From Chitinophaga arvensicola (GTDB taxonomy: Bacteria > Bacteroidota > Bacteroidia > Chitinophagales > Chitinophagaceae): a DNA stretch of 64,000 nucleotides. The translations under genes were made by a program, and so were the position numbers. The stretch covers positions 2,260,979 through 2,324,978 of the forward strand of contig NZ_FOJG01000002.1 of the NCBI RefSeq assembly GCF_900110835.1, read 5' to 3'. Under the pieces are notes generated by a model. The model was not told the origin of the DNA, searched no databases, and saw only the letters and a list, made by a program, of their open reading frames with translations. Position 1 is the first letter of the stretch, and every line of letters starts with the position of its first letter. Positions 34,150-42,153 of this stretch are shown one piece after another.

Positions 34150-34899
34150 TCAACCGATCAACGGATGTACCATCAGGCCGCCGTCTACATTATATTCTGC
34201 ACCTGTTATGAAGGAGGCTTCGTCTGAAGCCAGGAAAGTAACCATGCTCGCAATATCTTCCGGTTGACCCAATCTTCCCAATGGCGTGATATTTTGCAAA
34301 TGTGGCCGGGCTGCTTCCGGTACGCCTACTTTTGTAAGTAACGGCGTATCAATAATACCCGGATTCACAATATTCACCCTGATCTTTCTGTCCGACAATT
34401 CTCTCGATAAGGTTCTGCCCAAACTGTTCAGCGCAGCTTTGCTGGCGGATAATACCGATGCATTCGGTGAGCCCGCATATGCATTCAGGGCCGACAGCAA
34501 CGTAATGGAGCCACCATCATTGACAAGAGGAAGTAATTGCTGGATGGTGAAATAAGCACCTTTGAAGTTAATGTTCATTAATTCATCGTATAGTTCTTCT
34601 GTGACCGTTTCAAACGGCGCCAATTTCGCCACACCAGCATTTACAAATAAGGCATCTATTTTTCCGAAACGTCCCTGCAGGTATTCATACAGGCGACGTA
34701 TGTCATTCATGTCCGACTGATCTGCTTTAAAACCTTCTGCAGGATGTCCGAGTGCATGTACTGCCTTTTGCACCGCCCCCGGCTGACGACCTGTTATCAA
34801 AACCTTTGCTCCTTTTGCTAAAAATGCTTTTGCTGTTGCGTATCCTATGCCACTGTTACCACCAGTGATAACAACTATTTTATCTTTCAGAGAGGACAT
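34150..34899 (-). CDS. SDR family protein lacking catalytic Ser and Tyr
   Basis: 249 residues with a Rossmann fold: cofactor motif TGGNSGIGYA (12-21), VNAGVA (86-91), and Asn111 of the tetrad. The catalytic Ser is replaced by Ala137 (LLSAL) and the Tyr of YxxxK by Leu150 (VLSASK), while Lys154 remains. Its neighbour SDR keeps both. The pair are tandem paralogs with identical ends (VHPLIG). NAD(P) binding is likely, but normal oxidoreductase catalysis is not expected. It starts 26 bp after the active copy, in the same operon. Confidence 0.88.
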   Translation of the reverse strand: MSSLKDKIVVITGGNSGIGYATAKAFLAKGAKVLITGRQPGAVQKAVHALGHPAEGFKADQSDMNDIRRLYEYLQGRFGKIDALFVNAGVAKLAPFETVTEELYDELMNINFKGAYFTIQQLLPLVNDGGSITLLSALNAYAGSPNASVLSASKAALNSLGRTLSRELSDRKIRVNIVNPGIIDTPLLTKVGVPEAARPHLQNITPLGRLGQPEDIASMVTFLASDEASFITGAEYNVDGGLMVHPLIG

Positions 34900-34925
34900 G
34901 AATGTTTTTGTTTGTTTTTGGAGGA

Positions 34926-35678
34926 TTAACCGATTAATGGATGTACGTTGATACCACCGTCAATATTGTATTCTGCTCCTGTGATAAAAGAGGCATCATC
35001 TGAAGCCAGGAAGGATACCAGTCTGGCGATTTCTTCCGGCTGACCGATCCGGCCTACCGGTAATACTTTTGCCAGGCGTTCTGCGTCGATGGCTTCTTTC
35101 GGAACTCCTGCCTTCTCCAGTATGGGAGTAGCTACAGGTCCGGGATTCACCACATTTACCCTGATCTTTCTGTCTGCCAGTTCTCTTGATAAAGTACGTC
35201 CTAATGAATTCAATCCTGCCTTGCTGGCGCTGTATACCGAAGCTCCCGGCATGCCCGAGTAAGCGTTGACGGAGGATAACAAGATAATGGTGCCTCCTTC
35301 ATTGATCAGTGGCAGCAGGTGCTGCACTGTAAAGAAGGCGCCTTTCAGGTTGATGTCCATCACTGTGTCGAAAGATTCTTCTGTAACGGATGTAAATGGT
35401 TCGATGGCGGCGACTCCTGCATTGACAAACAGGATATCTATCTTGCCATAACGGTCACGTACATACGCTGCCAGTTTTTGTGCATCACCTGTTTTACCCT
35501 GGTCTGCGATAAAACTATCTACTCCTCCCAACGCTGCGGCTGCCTGCTGTACGGCTTCCGGCTTGCGTCCTGTGATTAATACCTTAGCTCCTTTCGCTAA
35601 AAAATCTGCTGCTGTTGCATATCCTATACCGCTGTTACCGCCCGTGATGACAGCTGTTTTATTGTTTAACAAGTCCAT
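34926..35678 (-). CDS. SDR family oxidoreductase, active copy
   Basis: 250 residues of classical SDR type: TGGNSGIGYA (12-21), VNAGVA (85-90), and the complete tetrad Asn110, Ser136, Tyr149, Lys153 (VYSASK). The TGR after the second strand favours NADP. The substrate is unknown. It is upstream of the degenerate copy and downstream of the ArsR regulator on the same strand, with 152 bp of A/T-rich sequence between, so it may be ArsR-controlled. Confidence 0.9.
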   Translation of the reverse strand: MDLLNNKTAVITGGNSGIGYATAADFLAKGAKVLITGRKPEAVQQAAAALGGVDSFIADQGKTGDAQKLAAYVRDRYGKIDILFVNAGVAAIEPFTSVTEESFDTVMDINLKGAFFTVQHLLPLINEGGTIILLSSVNAYSGMPGASVYSASKAGLNSLGRTLSRELADRKIRVNVVNPGPVATPILEKAGVPKEAIDAERLAKVLPVGRIGQPEEIARLVSFLASDDASFITGAEYNIDGGINVHPLIG

Positions 35679-35830
35679 CCTATTGATTTATTTAAGTTTA
35701 TCGATATTTTACCTTCAAAAAAAAGAGAAAAAATCTCTCTATCAATTTATTAATTTAAAAGTATCAATATATAAAAGTATAAAAAAAGCTGTTGATTACC
35801 CGCCCGGTAGTACCTCAGCTTATTTATAAT
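35679..35830. promoter_or_regulatory. A/T-rich region upstream of the SDR pair
   Basis: It contains ATCGATAT (35700-35707), similar to half of the ArsR palindrome at 36129-36144. It also has a small inverted repeat AGAG-AAAAAAT-CTCT (about 35724-35738) and two copies of AAAAGTAT (35757-35764, 35773-35780). No exact -7 box was found. Its role as the SDR promoter is inferred from position. Confidence 0.35.
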
Positions 35831-36100
35831 TTAACTCAACTGTAAAAAGAACATCGATAATTGTTTCATCATTTCCTTATTGAGCGTCAGCTCCACTATT
35901 CTGCCATTTTTCACGGAATTCAGTACACCACTGTCTACCAGGATCTTCACATGATGCGACACCGTAGGCTGCGACAAACACGTAAACCCACACACATCAC
36001 CACAAACCAGCTGCCCTTTCTTAACAATCTCCATTATAATAGATAATCGATGCTTGTCGGCGATGGCATTTGCTGCTTTTTCTATAACTGCTAAATCCAT
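35831..36100 (-). CDS. ArsR family transcriptional regulator
   Basis: 89 residues, a compact winged helix: DKHRLSIIMEIVKKGQ, recognition helix SQPTVSHHVKIL, then the wing VKNGRIVELTLN. Cys33, Cys37 and Cys41 lie four residues apart just before the recognition helix, near where ArsR (CVCDLC) binds metalloids, so metal or thiol sensing is plausible. A perfect -7 box ends 4 nt before the ATG and a perfect palindrome lies upstream. Probable targets are itself and the SDR pair downstream. Confidence 0.88.
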   Translation of the reverse strand: MDLAVIEKAANAIADKHRLSIIMEIVKKGQLVCGDVCGFTCLSQPTVSHHVKILVDSGVLNSVKNGRIVELTLNKEMMKQLSMFFLQLS

Positions 36101-36104
36101 AGAA

Positions 36105-36112
36105 CAAAAGTA
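36105..36112 (-). promoter_or_regulatory. -7 box abutting the arsR-type start
   Basis: TACTTTTG on the minus strand matches TAnnTTTG and ends 4 nt before ATG 36100. The palindrome at 36129-36144 covers the region where the -33 element would be. Confidence 0.55.
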
Positions 36113-36115
36113 ATA

Positions 36116-37030
36116 CTATTTTTGAAATATCGAAATATTTCGATGAATTTTTTTTCCGGCCATGTCATTTCCGTTATTTATTTCCTCTTTCCGGTAGGCG
36201 GCAGGCGTCATCCCATGGTACTTTTTAAAGAGCCGGCTCATATGACTTTCGTCTGTAAACCCCAGCTCATCGGCGATTTCAGAAATGGTGAGGTCGCTGT
36301 ACTTCACCCGCAGCTGTACCAGGTTCAGCTTATGGTGGATAATAAACTGTTGCAGGCTCTCCCCGGTTTGCTTTTTGAAATACTCTCCTATATAATTGAG
36401 GGAAAGATTGAACATCTTCGCCAGATGCTCCTGCTTCAATAGTTCCGGGTGATAAATATGCTGGCGGATATACCCGATCATCCGGCTGATCAGGGGAGCC
36501 TCGTCTTCTGTACCGGCGATATTCGTATCTTCCGCTACATTCCTGGCCACAATATTCAGGAGCAGGCTCACGTAATGCTGCAGGTTTTCCTGGTAGTAAG
36601 GTGGTTTCTTTTCATACTCATCCATCATATTGCAAATCAACGCCATCATCATCTTGCAATCATCCGGCTGACGGATCAGCAACTGCTCCTGCCGGTTGTG
36701 ATAAAAGAAAAGATACTCCAGTTGCCGCAGCCACTCCCCGATGCGCGCTTTCTCCTGCGCAGAACGCGACAGTCCCACGAACATCTCTGAAAAACGGACA
36801 GACACAAACCGGGTAGGCGTTTCTTCTTCAAATCCCCGGCAGTCGCGCGGTGTAAACAAAAACAAACTTCCCTTCTGATAAGGAAAGCGGTTATTATTCA
36901 CCGTACGGAAACCGCTTCCCTCCCGGATCTGGATGATCTCGAAAAAGAAATAGACCTGTGGTCTGGGGTCCCAGTCCGACATATCTGCCTGGAGCAATTC
37001 AAAGGGTGTATAGATATTCCGTTCTCCCAT
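36116..37030 (-). CDS. AraC family transcriptional regulator
   Basis: 304 residues from ATG 37030; a TTG 9 bp upstream is also possible. An N-terminal sensing cupin (about 10-110) is followed by a two-HTH AraC domain at the C-terminus, with HLAKMFNLSLNYIGEYFKKQ and the signature IADELGFTDESHMSRLFKKY. It is divergent from the old-yellow-enzyme gene with 88 bp between starts, so that gene is its probable target. Its last codons lie over the ArsR palindrome. Confidence 0.9.
   Translation of the reverse strand: MGERNIYTPFELLQADMSDWDPRPQVYFFFEIIQIREGSGFRTVNNNRFPYQKGSLFLFTPRDCRGFEEETPTRFVSVRFSEMFVGLSRSAQEKARIGEWLRQLEYLFFYHNRQEQLLIRQPDDCKMMMALICNMMDEYEKKPPYYQENLQHYVSLLLNIVARNVAEDTNIAGTEDEAPLISRMIGYIRQHIYHPELLKQEHLAKMFNLSLNYIGEYFKKQTGESLQQFIIHHKLNLVQLRVKYSDLTISEIADELGFTDESHMSRLFKKYHGMTPAAYRKEEINNGNDMAGKKIHRNISIFQK
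36129..36144. promoter_or_regulatory. perfect 16-bp palindrome, probable ArsR operator
   Basis: ATCGAAATATTTCGAT is fully symmetric. It lies inside the 3' end of the AraC gene, 17 bp upstream of the -7 box of the ArsR gene. A related ATCGATAT is found before the SDR pair. Confidence 0.6.
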
Positions 37031-37090
37031 AACCTGCAAAATTACAGGAATCCCCCCGCATTTTACCTGTTCCGGCGGCTAATACCCTAC

Positions 37091-37098
37091 TAATTTTG
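37091..37098 (+). promoter_or_regulatory. -7 box of the old-yellow-enzyme gene
   Basis: TAATTTTG matches TAnnTTTG, 20 nt before ATG 37119. No clear TTG -33 is present, as expected for an activator-dependent (AraC) promoter. Confidence 0.5.
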
Positions 37099-37118
37099 TG
37101 AAATAAATATACCGAAAG

Positions 37119-38198
37119 ATGAAATTACTGGAGCCGGTCAACGCGCATACATTGGCCCTGAACAACAGGACCGTCATGGCGCCTATGAGCAGAAGAAGAG
37201 CCACCAACGGAATACCCGACGAGATGGTGGCTACCTATTACGGTCAGCGCGCAGGCGCGGGCCTCATCATTGCGGAAAGCACCGCCGTGAGCCCCAGCGG
37301 CATGGGGTATTCCCATCTGCCCGGCATTTACAACGCCCAACAGATCGCCGGCTGGAAAAAAGTGACCGATGCCGTGCATGCCAATGGCGGTAAAATATTT
37401 GTGCAGCTGGTACATAGCGGCCGGATCGGCCATCCGCTGAACCTGCCCGGCGGCGGCCCTTTGCAGGCCCCCTCCGCCGTAGCAGCCCACGGTAACGTAA
37501 ACACCATACAGGGACCATTGCCCATGCCCGTACCCGAAGCTATGTCCACTGCTGCCGTGGAAAAAATGATTGATACCCATCTGCAGGCAGCACAAAATGC
37601 GCTGGAAGCCGGTTTCGATGGCATAGAAATACACGCGGCACATGGCTACCTGATCGAACAGTTTATGCATCCGCACACCAATCAACGCACCGATCAATAC
37701 GGCGGCAGTATAGAAAACAGAACCCGCTTTTTACTGGAAATTACACAAGGCACTATCCGTATCGCCGGTGCAGAAAAAACAGGCATCCGCTTTTCTCCTT
37801 TTGCCGCACTCAACAGCCTGCCGCTATACGAAGAAGAAATTGCCACACACATGTACCTGGTACCAAAACTAAACCAGATGGATATACGCTATATTCATCT
37901 CTCTGATCAGTCAACAAATGGCAGTTTACCCATCCCCGCCAGCTACATACAATTACTGCGGCAGCAATTTAAAAACTGATTAATTTTAGCAGGTGGTTTT
38001 ACCGCTGAAAGTGCAGAAGAAACACTGCAACGAAATGAAGCAGATCTTATTGCATTCGGAAGACCATTTATCTCCAATCCTGATCTGGCAGAGCGTTTCA
38101 GGCATCAGTACCCGTTAGCGCCGGGACATAAAAATACATTCTATGAAGGTGGCGCCGGCGGACTGACAGATTATCCTTTTATGAACAAATTGCAATAG
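37119..38198 (+). pseudogene. old yellow enzyme (NADH:flavin oxidoreductase) gene interrupted by in-frame TGA
   Basis: The frame from ATG 37119 encodes an OYE TIM-barrel: NRTVMAPMSRRRA, EIHAAHGYLIEQFMHPHTN with the substrate-binding His pair and Tyr, and NQRTDQYGGSIENR. A TGA at 37977-37979 ends it at 286 residues. The same frame continues without other stops to TAG at 38196 and encodes the missing end: LILAGGFTAESAEETL and ADLIAFGRPFISNPDL, the FMN phosphate-binding strands. The truncated product should not hold FMN. A GGA-to-TGA change would explain the stop. Intact relatives reduce activated alkenes and are about 360 residues long. Confidence 0.82.
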
Positions 38199-38267
38199 AT
38201 TTTTATATTATCTTTAGGCGCTTACACCGGCACACGCCCGTGTAAAAATATGCCAAACTCTATTGCT

Positions 38268-38738
38268 ATGAAAACCATGAAAAAACACCTGCTCCTGCCT
38301 GTAGCATTCTTTACTTTAGCGGCCTGCCATGAAAGTAAAATACAGGAAGAGAAAGTGACAACAGACGCTGCGCCACCAGCGCATCCTGTTACCGAAACCG
38401 CAGATCAGATTACACGTCCCTGCGCTGTATTCCACTATCCTGATAGTATGCAACTGGAAAAGTTGAAAAAAGACAACGGGGAAGAAGCCTTTTATACTAT
38501 CAATGAAGACTACCAGAGCTACATGACGGATGCGCATGCATTCCTGGAACAAAAAGGATTGAAGATCATCGAACCGGCCGGCGGAAAAATCATTTTTCAT
38601 TCCGCCAAAGGAAGCGTATCCACACTGAATCTCAGCGATGTAAAGTACAATTGGGAAATGTGGTTATTTGATGGAGACACCCTCCATAAAGTAGACGTGA
38701 TGGACATCGAAAATGAGTACAAAAAGTACATGAAATAA
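38268..38738 (+). CDS. small lipoprotein, unknown function
   Basis: 156 residues from the ATG at 38268 (another ATG at 38277 is equally possible). The signal MKKHLLLPVAFFTLAAC ends in a good lipobox LAAC. The mature part (about 135 residues) is charged and begins with a Pro/Ala/Thr-rich spacer. I do not recognise the domain (DAHAFLEQKGLKIIEPAGGK, SDVKYNWEMWLFDGD). A terminator follows directly. Confidence 0.65.
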   Translation: MKTMKKHLLLPVAFFTLAACHESKIQEEKVTTDAAPPAHPVTETADQITRPCAVFHYPDSMQLEKLKKDNGEEAFYTINEDYQSYMTDAHAFLEQKGLKIIEPAGGKIIFHSAKGSVSTLNLSDVKYNWEMWLFDGDTLHKVDVMDIENEYKKYMK

Positions 38739-38743
38739 TTTTC

Positions 38744-38780
38744 AGGGGGCTGGATAAAAATTATTCAGCCCCCTCTTTTT
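38744..38780. terminator. rho-independent terminator
   Basis: AGGGGGCTG pairs with CAGCCCCCT around a 13-nt A/T-rich loop, followed by CTTTTT on the + strand. It separates the lipoprotein gene from the convergent beta-lactamase gene. Confidence 0.85.
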
Positions 38781-39678
38781 ATTTATTCCAGTGATCATAT
38801 ACCGCTTTTGCAATCTTTGCAATAGTTCCTTCCCGCTCCGCCTCACTGGCCTTTGCATCAGACACAAACACCGTTATTGCCACATGCTGCCCGTTGGGCA
38901 TAGTAATGATCCCCACATCGTTGGTAGCACGGGTCAATCCGTCCGATGTCCACGAAGTACCGGTTTTATGCGCTACCGGGGTACCCGCCGGCAGCAATCC
39001 TTTCAGACGTTTTGCGCCCGGGCCGGAAGTAGTGAGCAGGTGCATCAGGTAGCGGTGACTGCTGTCGGACAGCACCGGCTCCTGGTAAAATATCCTGAGC
39101 AGCTGCGTCATAGCAGCGGGTGTAGACCAGTTCTGGTACTGGATCATTTCGCTGGGCACCTGCACTTTCTCCGTGGTGGCGATGGCGATCTGTTTTACCC
39201 CCAGGCTATGTACATATGCATTGGCATTGGCCGTACCGCCGAGTAAGCGCAACAGCACATCACAGGCGCTCCCATCACTGGAACGGATATTATAATCGAT
39301 CAGGTCTGACAACGGTATATCAAAATTGCCTTCCGGATGCAGATCACGCACAGGACTGACGCCTCTGGGACCAATCAGATCTTCTTTGGTAACATGTATC
39401 AGCTGATCAAGCCGGAACTTTTGCTGATCTACTGCGTGTAGCATCGCCATCGCAATAGGAAATTTATAGACGCTCTGCATGGGAAACCGTTGATCGCGGT
39501 TAAAGGAAACAGTATCCTTTGTTTCCAGTATTTCCGCATATACGCCAACTTTTCCTGATATATTTCCGGCAATAGCAGCTATCTGCCGGCGAAGGGTTTG
39601 CTGCCCCTTCGCCGTTGGCAAAGACACTACAAAAGTGGCTACGGTGGCCGATATGAGAAGAGAAATCTTTTTTATCAT
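38779..39678 (-). CDS. class A beta-lactamase, A2-like, with SDG in place of SDN
   Basis: 299 residues with a signal peptide (to about 25). Motifs are Ser69-Val-Tyr-Lys72 (SxxK), Ser134-Asp-Gly136 where most class A enzymes have Ser-Asp-Asn, an omega-loop Glu170 in TTEKVQV followed by QYQNW, and HKTG-TS at about 238. GPGAKRLKGLLPAGTPVAHK matches the PER/CepA-type (A2) subgroup of Bacteroidota. It hydrolyses beta-lactams in the periplasm; the Asn-to-Gly change may alter activity. It is divergent from proB. Confidence 0.9.
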   Translation of the reverse strand: MIKKISLLISATVATFVVSLPTAKGQQTLRRQIAAIAGNISGKVGVYAEILETKDTVSFNRDQRFPMQSVYKFPIAMAMLHAVDQQKFRLDQLIHVTKEDLIGPRGVSPVRDLHPEGNFDIPLSDLIDYNIRSSDGSACDVLLRLLGGTANANAYVHSLGVKQIAIATTEKVQVPSEMIQYQNWSTPAAMTQLLRIFYQEPVLSDSSHRYLMHLLTTSGPGAKRLKGLLPAGTPVAHKTGTSWTSDGLTRATNDVGIITMPNGQHVAITVFVSDAKASEAEREGTIAKIAKAVYDHWNK

Positions 39679-39795
39679 ATAGTGGGTTTAGTACATGTAA
39701 AAGTCAAAATAAGTGTTTCACTGCATAACCGGCGAAATTATGCATTTAGAATTTCGCGTCCTTAATATTATTTTAGGCTCCAAATAGAGACGAAA

Positions 39796-40830
39796 TTGAG
39801 CAAACCGATATTAGTTATAAAATTTGGAACGGCGTCGATCACCCATCAGAATGGTGACCTCGACGAAACCGTGATTGCCGGAATAGCGCGGCAGGTAGCC
39901 ACTTTGCACGAAGATTATCATATTGTACTGGTATCTTCCGGTGCTGTTGCCGCAGGAAAACAGTTTTTACGCCACTACAATGGCAGCATCAGCGAACGCA
40001 AAGCCGCAGCGGCCGTAGGAAACCCGCTGTTGCTGAATAAATACAGCCGGTACTTTGCCCCTTACAATATTGCCGTGGCCCAGAGCCTTTGTGAGCGGCA
40101 GCACTTCTCCGACAGGGATCAGTTCCTGCAGCTAAAGCGTACCTACGAGGAATTATGGGCCAGCAACATCATTCCCATCGCCAACGAAAACGATGTGGTG
40201 AGCAGCCTGGAGTTGAAGTTTTCAGACAACGACGAGCTGGCCACGCTGATAGCCGTGGGCTTTGGCGCCTCCCTCTTGCTGTTCAGCACCTCCGTAGCCG
40301 GTGTACTGGACCGTTCCGGACAGGTGGTACCACAGATAGATGTAATCGATAAAGCCGCCCTCGGACTGGCAGATAAAGAGAAATCCAGTCTTGGTTTAGG
40401 CGGCATGGTATCCAAACTTACCTTCGCCCGCCTGGCTACCCGCATGGGTATCCGTGTGGTGATTTTCGGGATCCGTACGGAAGATGGTATTCTCAATGCC
40501 ATTGCAGGCAAAACAGGTACCTTGTGTTTACCACAACCCTGCAGCATGCCCGCCCGTAAAAAATGGCTGGCCAGCGGCAGTCTGGTTACCGGCAGGATAC
40601 AGATAGACGCCGGCGCGCAACAGGCGCTGGAAAAACGTCATAGCCTGCTGGCGGTGGGTGTACAAACCGTATTGGAGAAATTCGAATGCGGGGAAGTGAT
40701 CGAAATCGTAAATGAAGAAAACATCGCGATTGCCGTAGGCAGGGCGAAAATCAGTTCAGATACATTGGATACACATCATAAAGCGCAGAATATTGAAGTG
40801 GCGCATGCCGATGATATTGTGTTGTTATAA
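39796..40830 (+). CDS. proB: glutamate 5-kinase
   Basis: 344 residues from a TTG start. The amino-acid-kinase domain (about 1-245) shows VIKFGTASIT, VSSGAVAAGKQ, the substrate loop NENDVVS and the nucleotide-binding GLGGMVSKL. A C-terminal PUA domain (about 255-340: WLASGSLVTGRIQIDAGA, LLAVGVQTVLEKFECGEVI) follows. It phosphorylates glutamate, the first step of proline synthesis, and is probably feedback-inhibited by proline. proA follows after 30 bp. Confidence 0.93.
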   Translation: MSKPILVIKFGTASITHQNGDLDETVIAGIARQVATLHEDYHIVLVSSGAVAAGKQFLRHYNGSISERKAAAAVGNPLLLNKYSRYFAPYNIAVAQSLCERQHFSDRDQFLQLKRTYEELWASNIIPIANENDVVSSLELKFSDNDELATLIAVGFGASLLLFSTSVAGVLDRSGQVVPQIDVIDKAALGLADKEKSSLGLGGMVSKLTFARLATRMGIRVVIFGIRTEDGILNAIAGKTGTLCLPQPCSMPARKKWLASGSLVTGRIQIDAGAQQALEKRHSLLAVGVQTVLEKFECGEVIEIVNEENIAIAVGRAKISSDTLDTHHKAQNIEVAHADDIVLL

Positions 40831-40860
40831 AGAATTCCCCTCACCGGGGCTAAAGTAAAA

Positions 40861-42114
40861 ATGATCATGCAAACGATACAACCTTTACTGGAACAGGCCC
40901 AACAGGCAGGTGTTTCCATCCGCACCCTTCCTGATGTGGAGAAACAGGCCCTGCTGCGCAGACTGGCCGCTGTGATCCTGATCCGCTCAGAAGATATTAC
41001 CACAGAAAACAAAAAGGACCTGGACCGCATGTCTGACGAGGACCCGAAGAAAGACCGGTTGCTGCTGACAGATGCCCGCATCCGCGACCTGGCCTCCAGC
41101 CTGGAAGATATTGCTGCGCTCCCGGATCCCGCCAATGTGCTGGTGCTGGAACGCACGCTGGACAACGGCCTGCTGGTGCAGAAAAAAACAGTCCCGTTAG
41201 GGGTAGTTGGCGTGATCTATGAATCAAGACCCAATGTAACTGTAGATGTAGCTGCGCTCTGTATCCGCTCCGGCAACGTATGTGTGCTGCGTGGCGGCAC
41301 CGATGCCTTTTATACCAATACCATCCTGGTGCAACTTATCCAGGAAGTGCTGAAAGAATTTAATGTAGCCACCGCCGCTGTACAACTGCTGCCTACCGAC
41401 CGCAGCTTTGTAATGGAAATGCTCACTGCGGTAAAATATATCGACATCATTATTCCGCGTGGCTCTGAGCAGCTGATCGAATTTGTGCGGACCAACTCCC
41501 GGGTGCCCGTCATCGAAACCGGTGCGGGTGTATGCCATACCTACGTGGAAAAAACAGCAGATCTGCCGCAGGCGGCCGCTATCGTCACCAATGCGAAAGT
41601 GTCGCGCCCATCGGTGTGCAACTCGCTGGACACGGTGCTGGTGGATGAAGCCGTAGCAGCGGATTTCCTTGCATTGCTGGCGCCGCAACTGCTGCCATAT
41701 GCGGTAGACGTATATGCGGACCCGTTAGCTTTTGACATCCTGCAGAAAAATAACTATCCGCATCTGTTCGCGGCACAACCGGAAGATTTCGGCCGGGAAT
41801 TTCTCTCCCTGAAATGTTCGGTAAAAGTAGTGCCGGATGTACAGGCAGCGTTATCGCATATCCAGACTTTCTCTTCCCGTCACTCGGAAGCGATTGTATC
41901 GCGCGACACAGCCATCAGTGAGCGTTTTCTCAATGAAGTGGATGCCGCTGCGGTATACGTGAACGCCTCTACGCGATTCACGGACGGCGGTGTATTCGGA
42001 CTGGGTGCGGAAATAGGGATCTCTACACAGAAACTCCATGCACGTGGACCTTTTGCACTGGAAAAGCTGGTAACAGAGAAATGGTTTTTGAGAGGTAACG
42101 GCCAGGTAAGATAA
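40861..42114 (+). CDS. proA: glutamate-5-semialdehyde dehydrogenase
   Basis: 417 residues, ALDH-type reductase. Seen are GVVGVIYESRPNVTVDVAAL, IIPRGSEQLIEFV, the catalytic Cys in SRPSVCNSLDTVLVD (about 257), and the late AVYVNASTRFTDGGVFGLG. It reduces gamma-glutamyl phosphate to glutamate-5-semialdehyde with NADPH, directly after ProB. A strong terminator follows. Confidence 0.94.
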   Translation: MIMQTIQPLLEQAQQAGVSIRTLPDVEKQALLRRLAAVILIRSEDITTENKKDLDRMSDEDPKKDRLLLTDARIRDLASSLEDIAALPDPANVLVLERTLDNGLLVQKKTVPLGVVGVIYESRPNVTVDVAALCIRSGNVCVLRGGTDAFYTNTILVQLIQEVLKEFNVATAAVQLLPTDRSFVMEMLTAVKYIDIIIPRGSEQLIEFVRTNSRVPVIETGAGVCHTYVEKTADLPQAAAIVTNAKVSRPSVCNSLDTVLVDEAVAADFLALLAPQLLPYAVDVYADPLAFDILQKNNYPHLFAAQPEDFGREFLSLKCSVKVVPDVQAALSHIQTFSSRHSEAIVSRDTAISERFLNEVDAAAVYVNASTRFTDGGVFGLGAEIGISTQKLHARGPFALEKLVTEKWFLRGNGQVR

Positions 42115-42119
42115 AAAGA

Positions 42120-42149
42120 ACAAGAGCAGGCATTAACGCCTGCTCTTGT
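42120..42149. terminator. hairpin between proA and aldolase genes
   Basis: ACAAGAGCAGGC pairs perfectly with GCCTGCTCTTGT around a 6-nt loop. It lies between the convergent stops at 42114 and 42154 and may serve both. Confidence 0.75.
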
Positions 42150-42153
42150 GGTA

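Noticed and set aside
37977..37979. TGA as a selenocysteine codon in the old yellow enzyme
   Set aside because: The position lies in a loop before LILAGG where family members have ordinary residues such as Gly or Thr. No SECIS-like hairpin is evident just downstream, and OYEs are not known selenoproteins.
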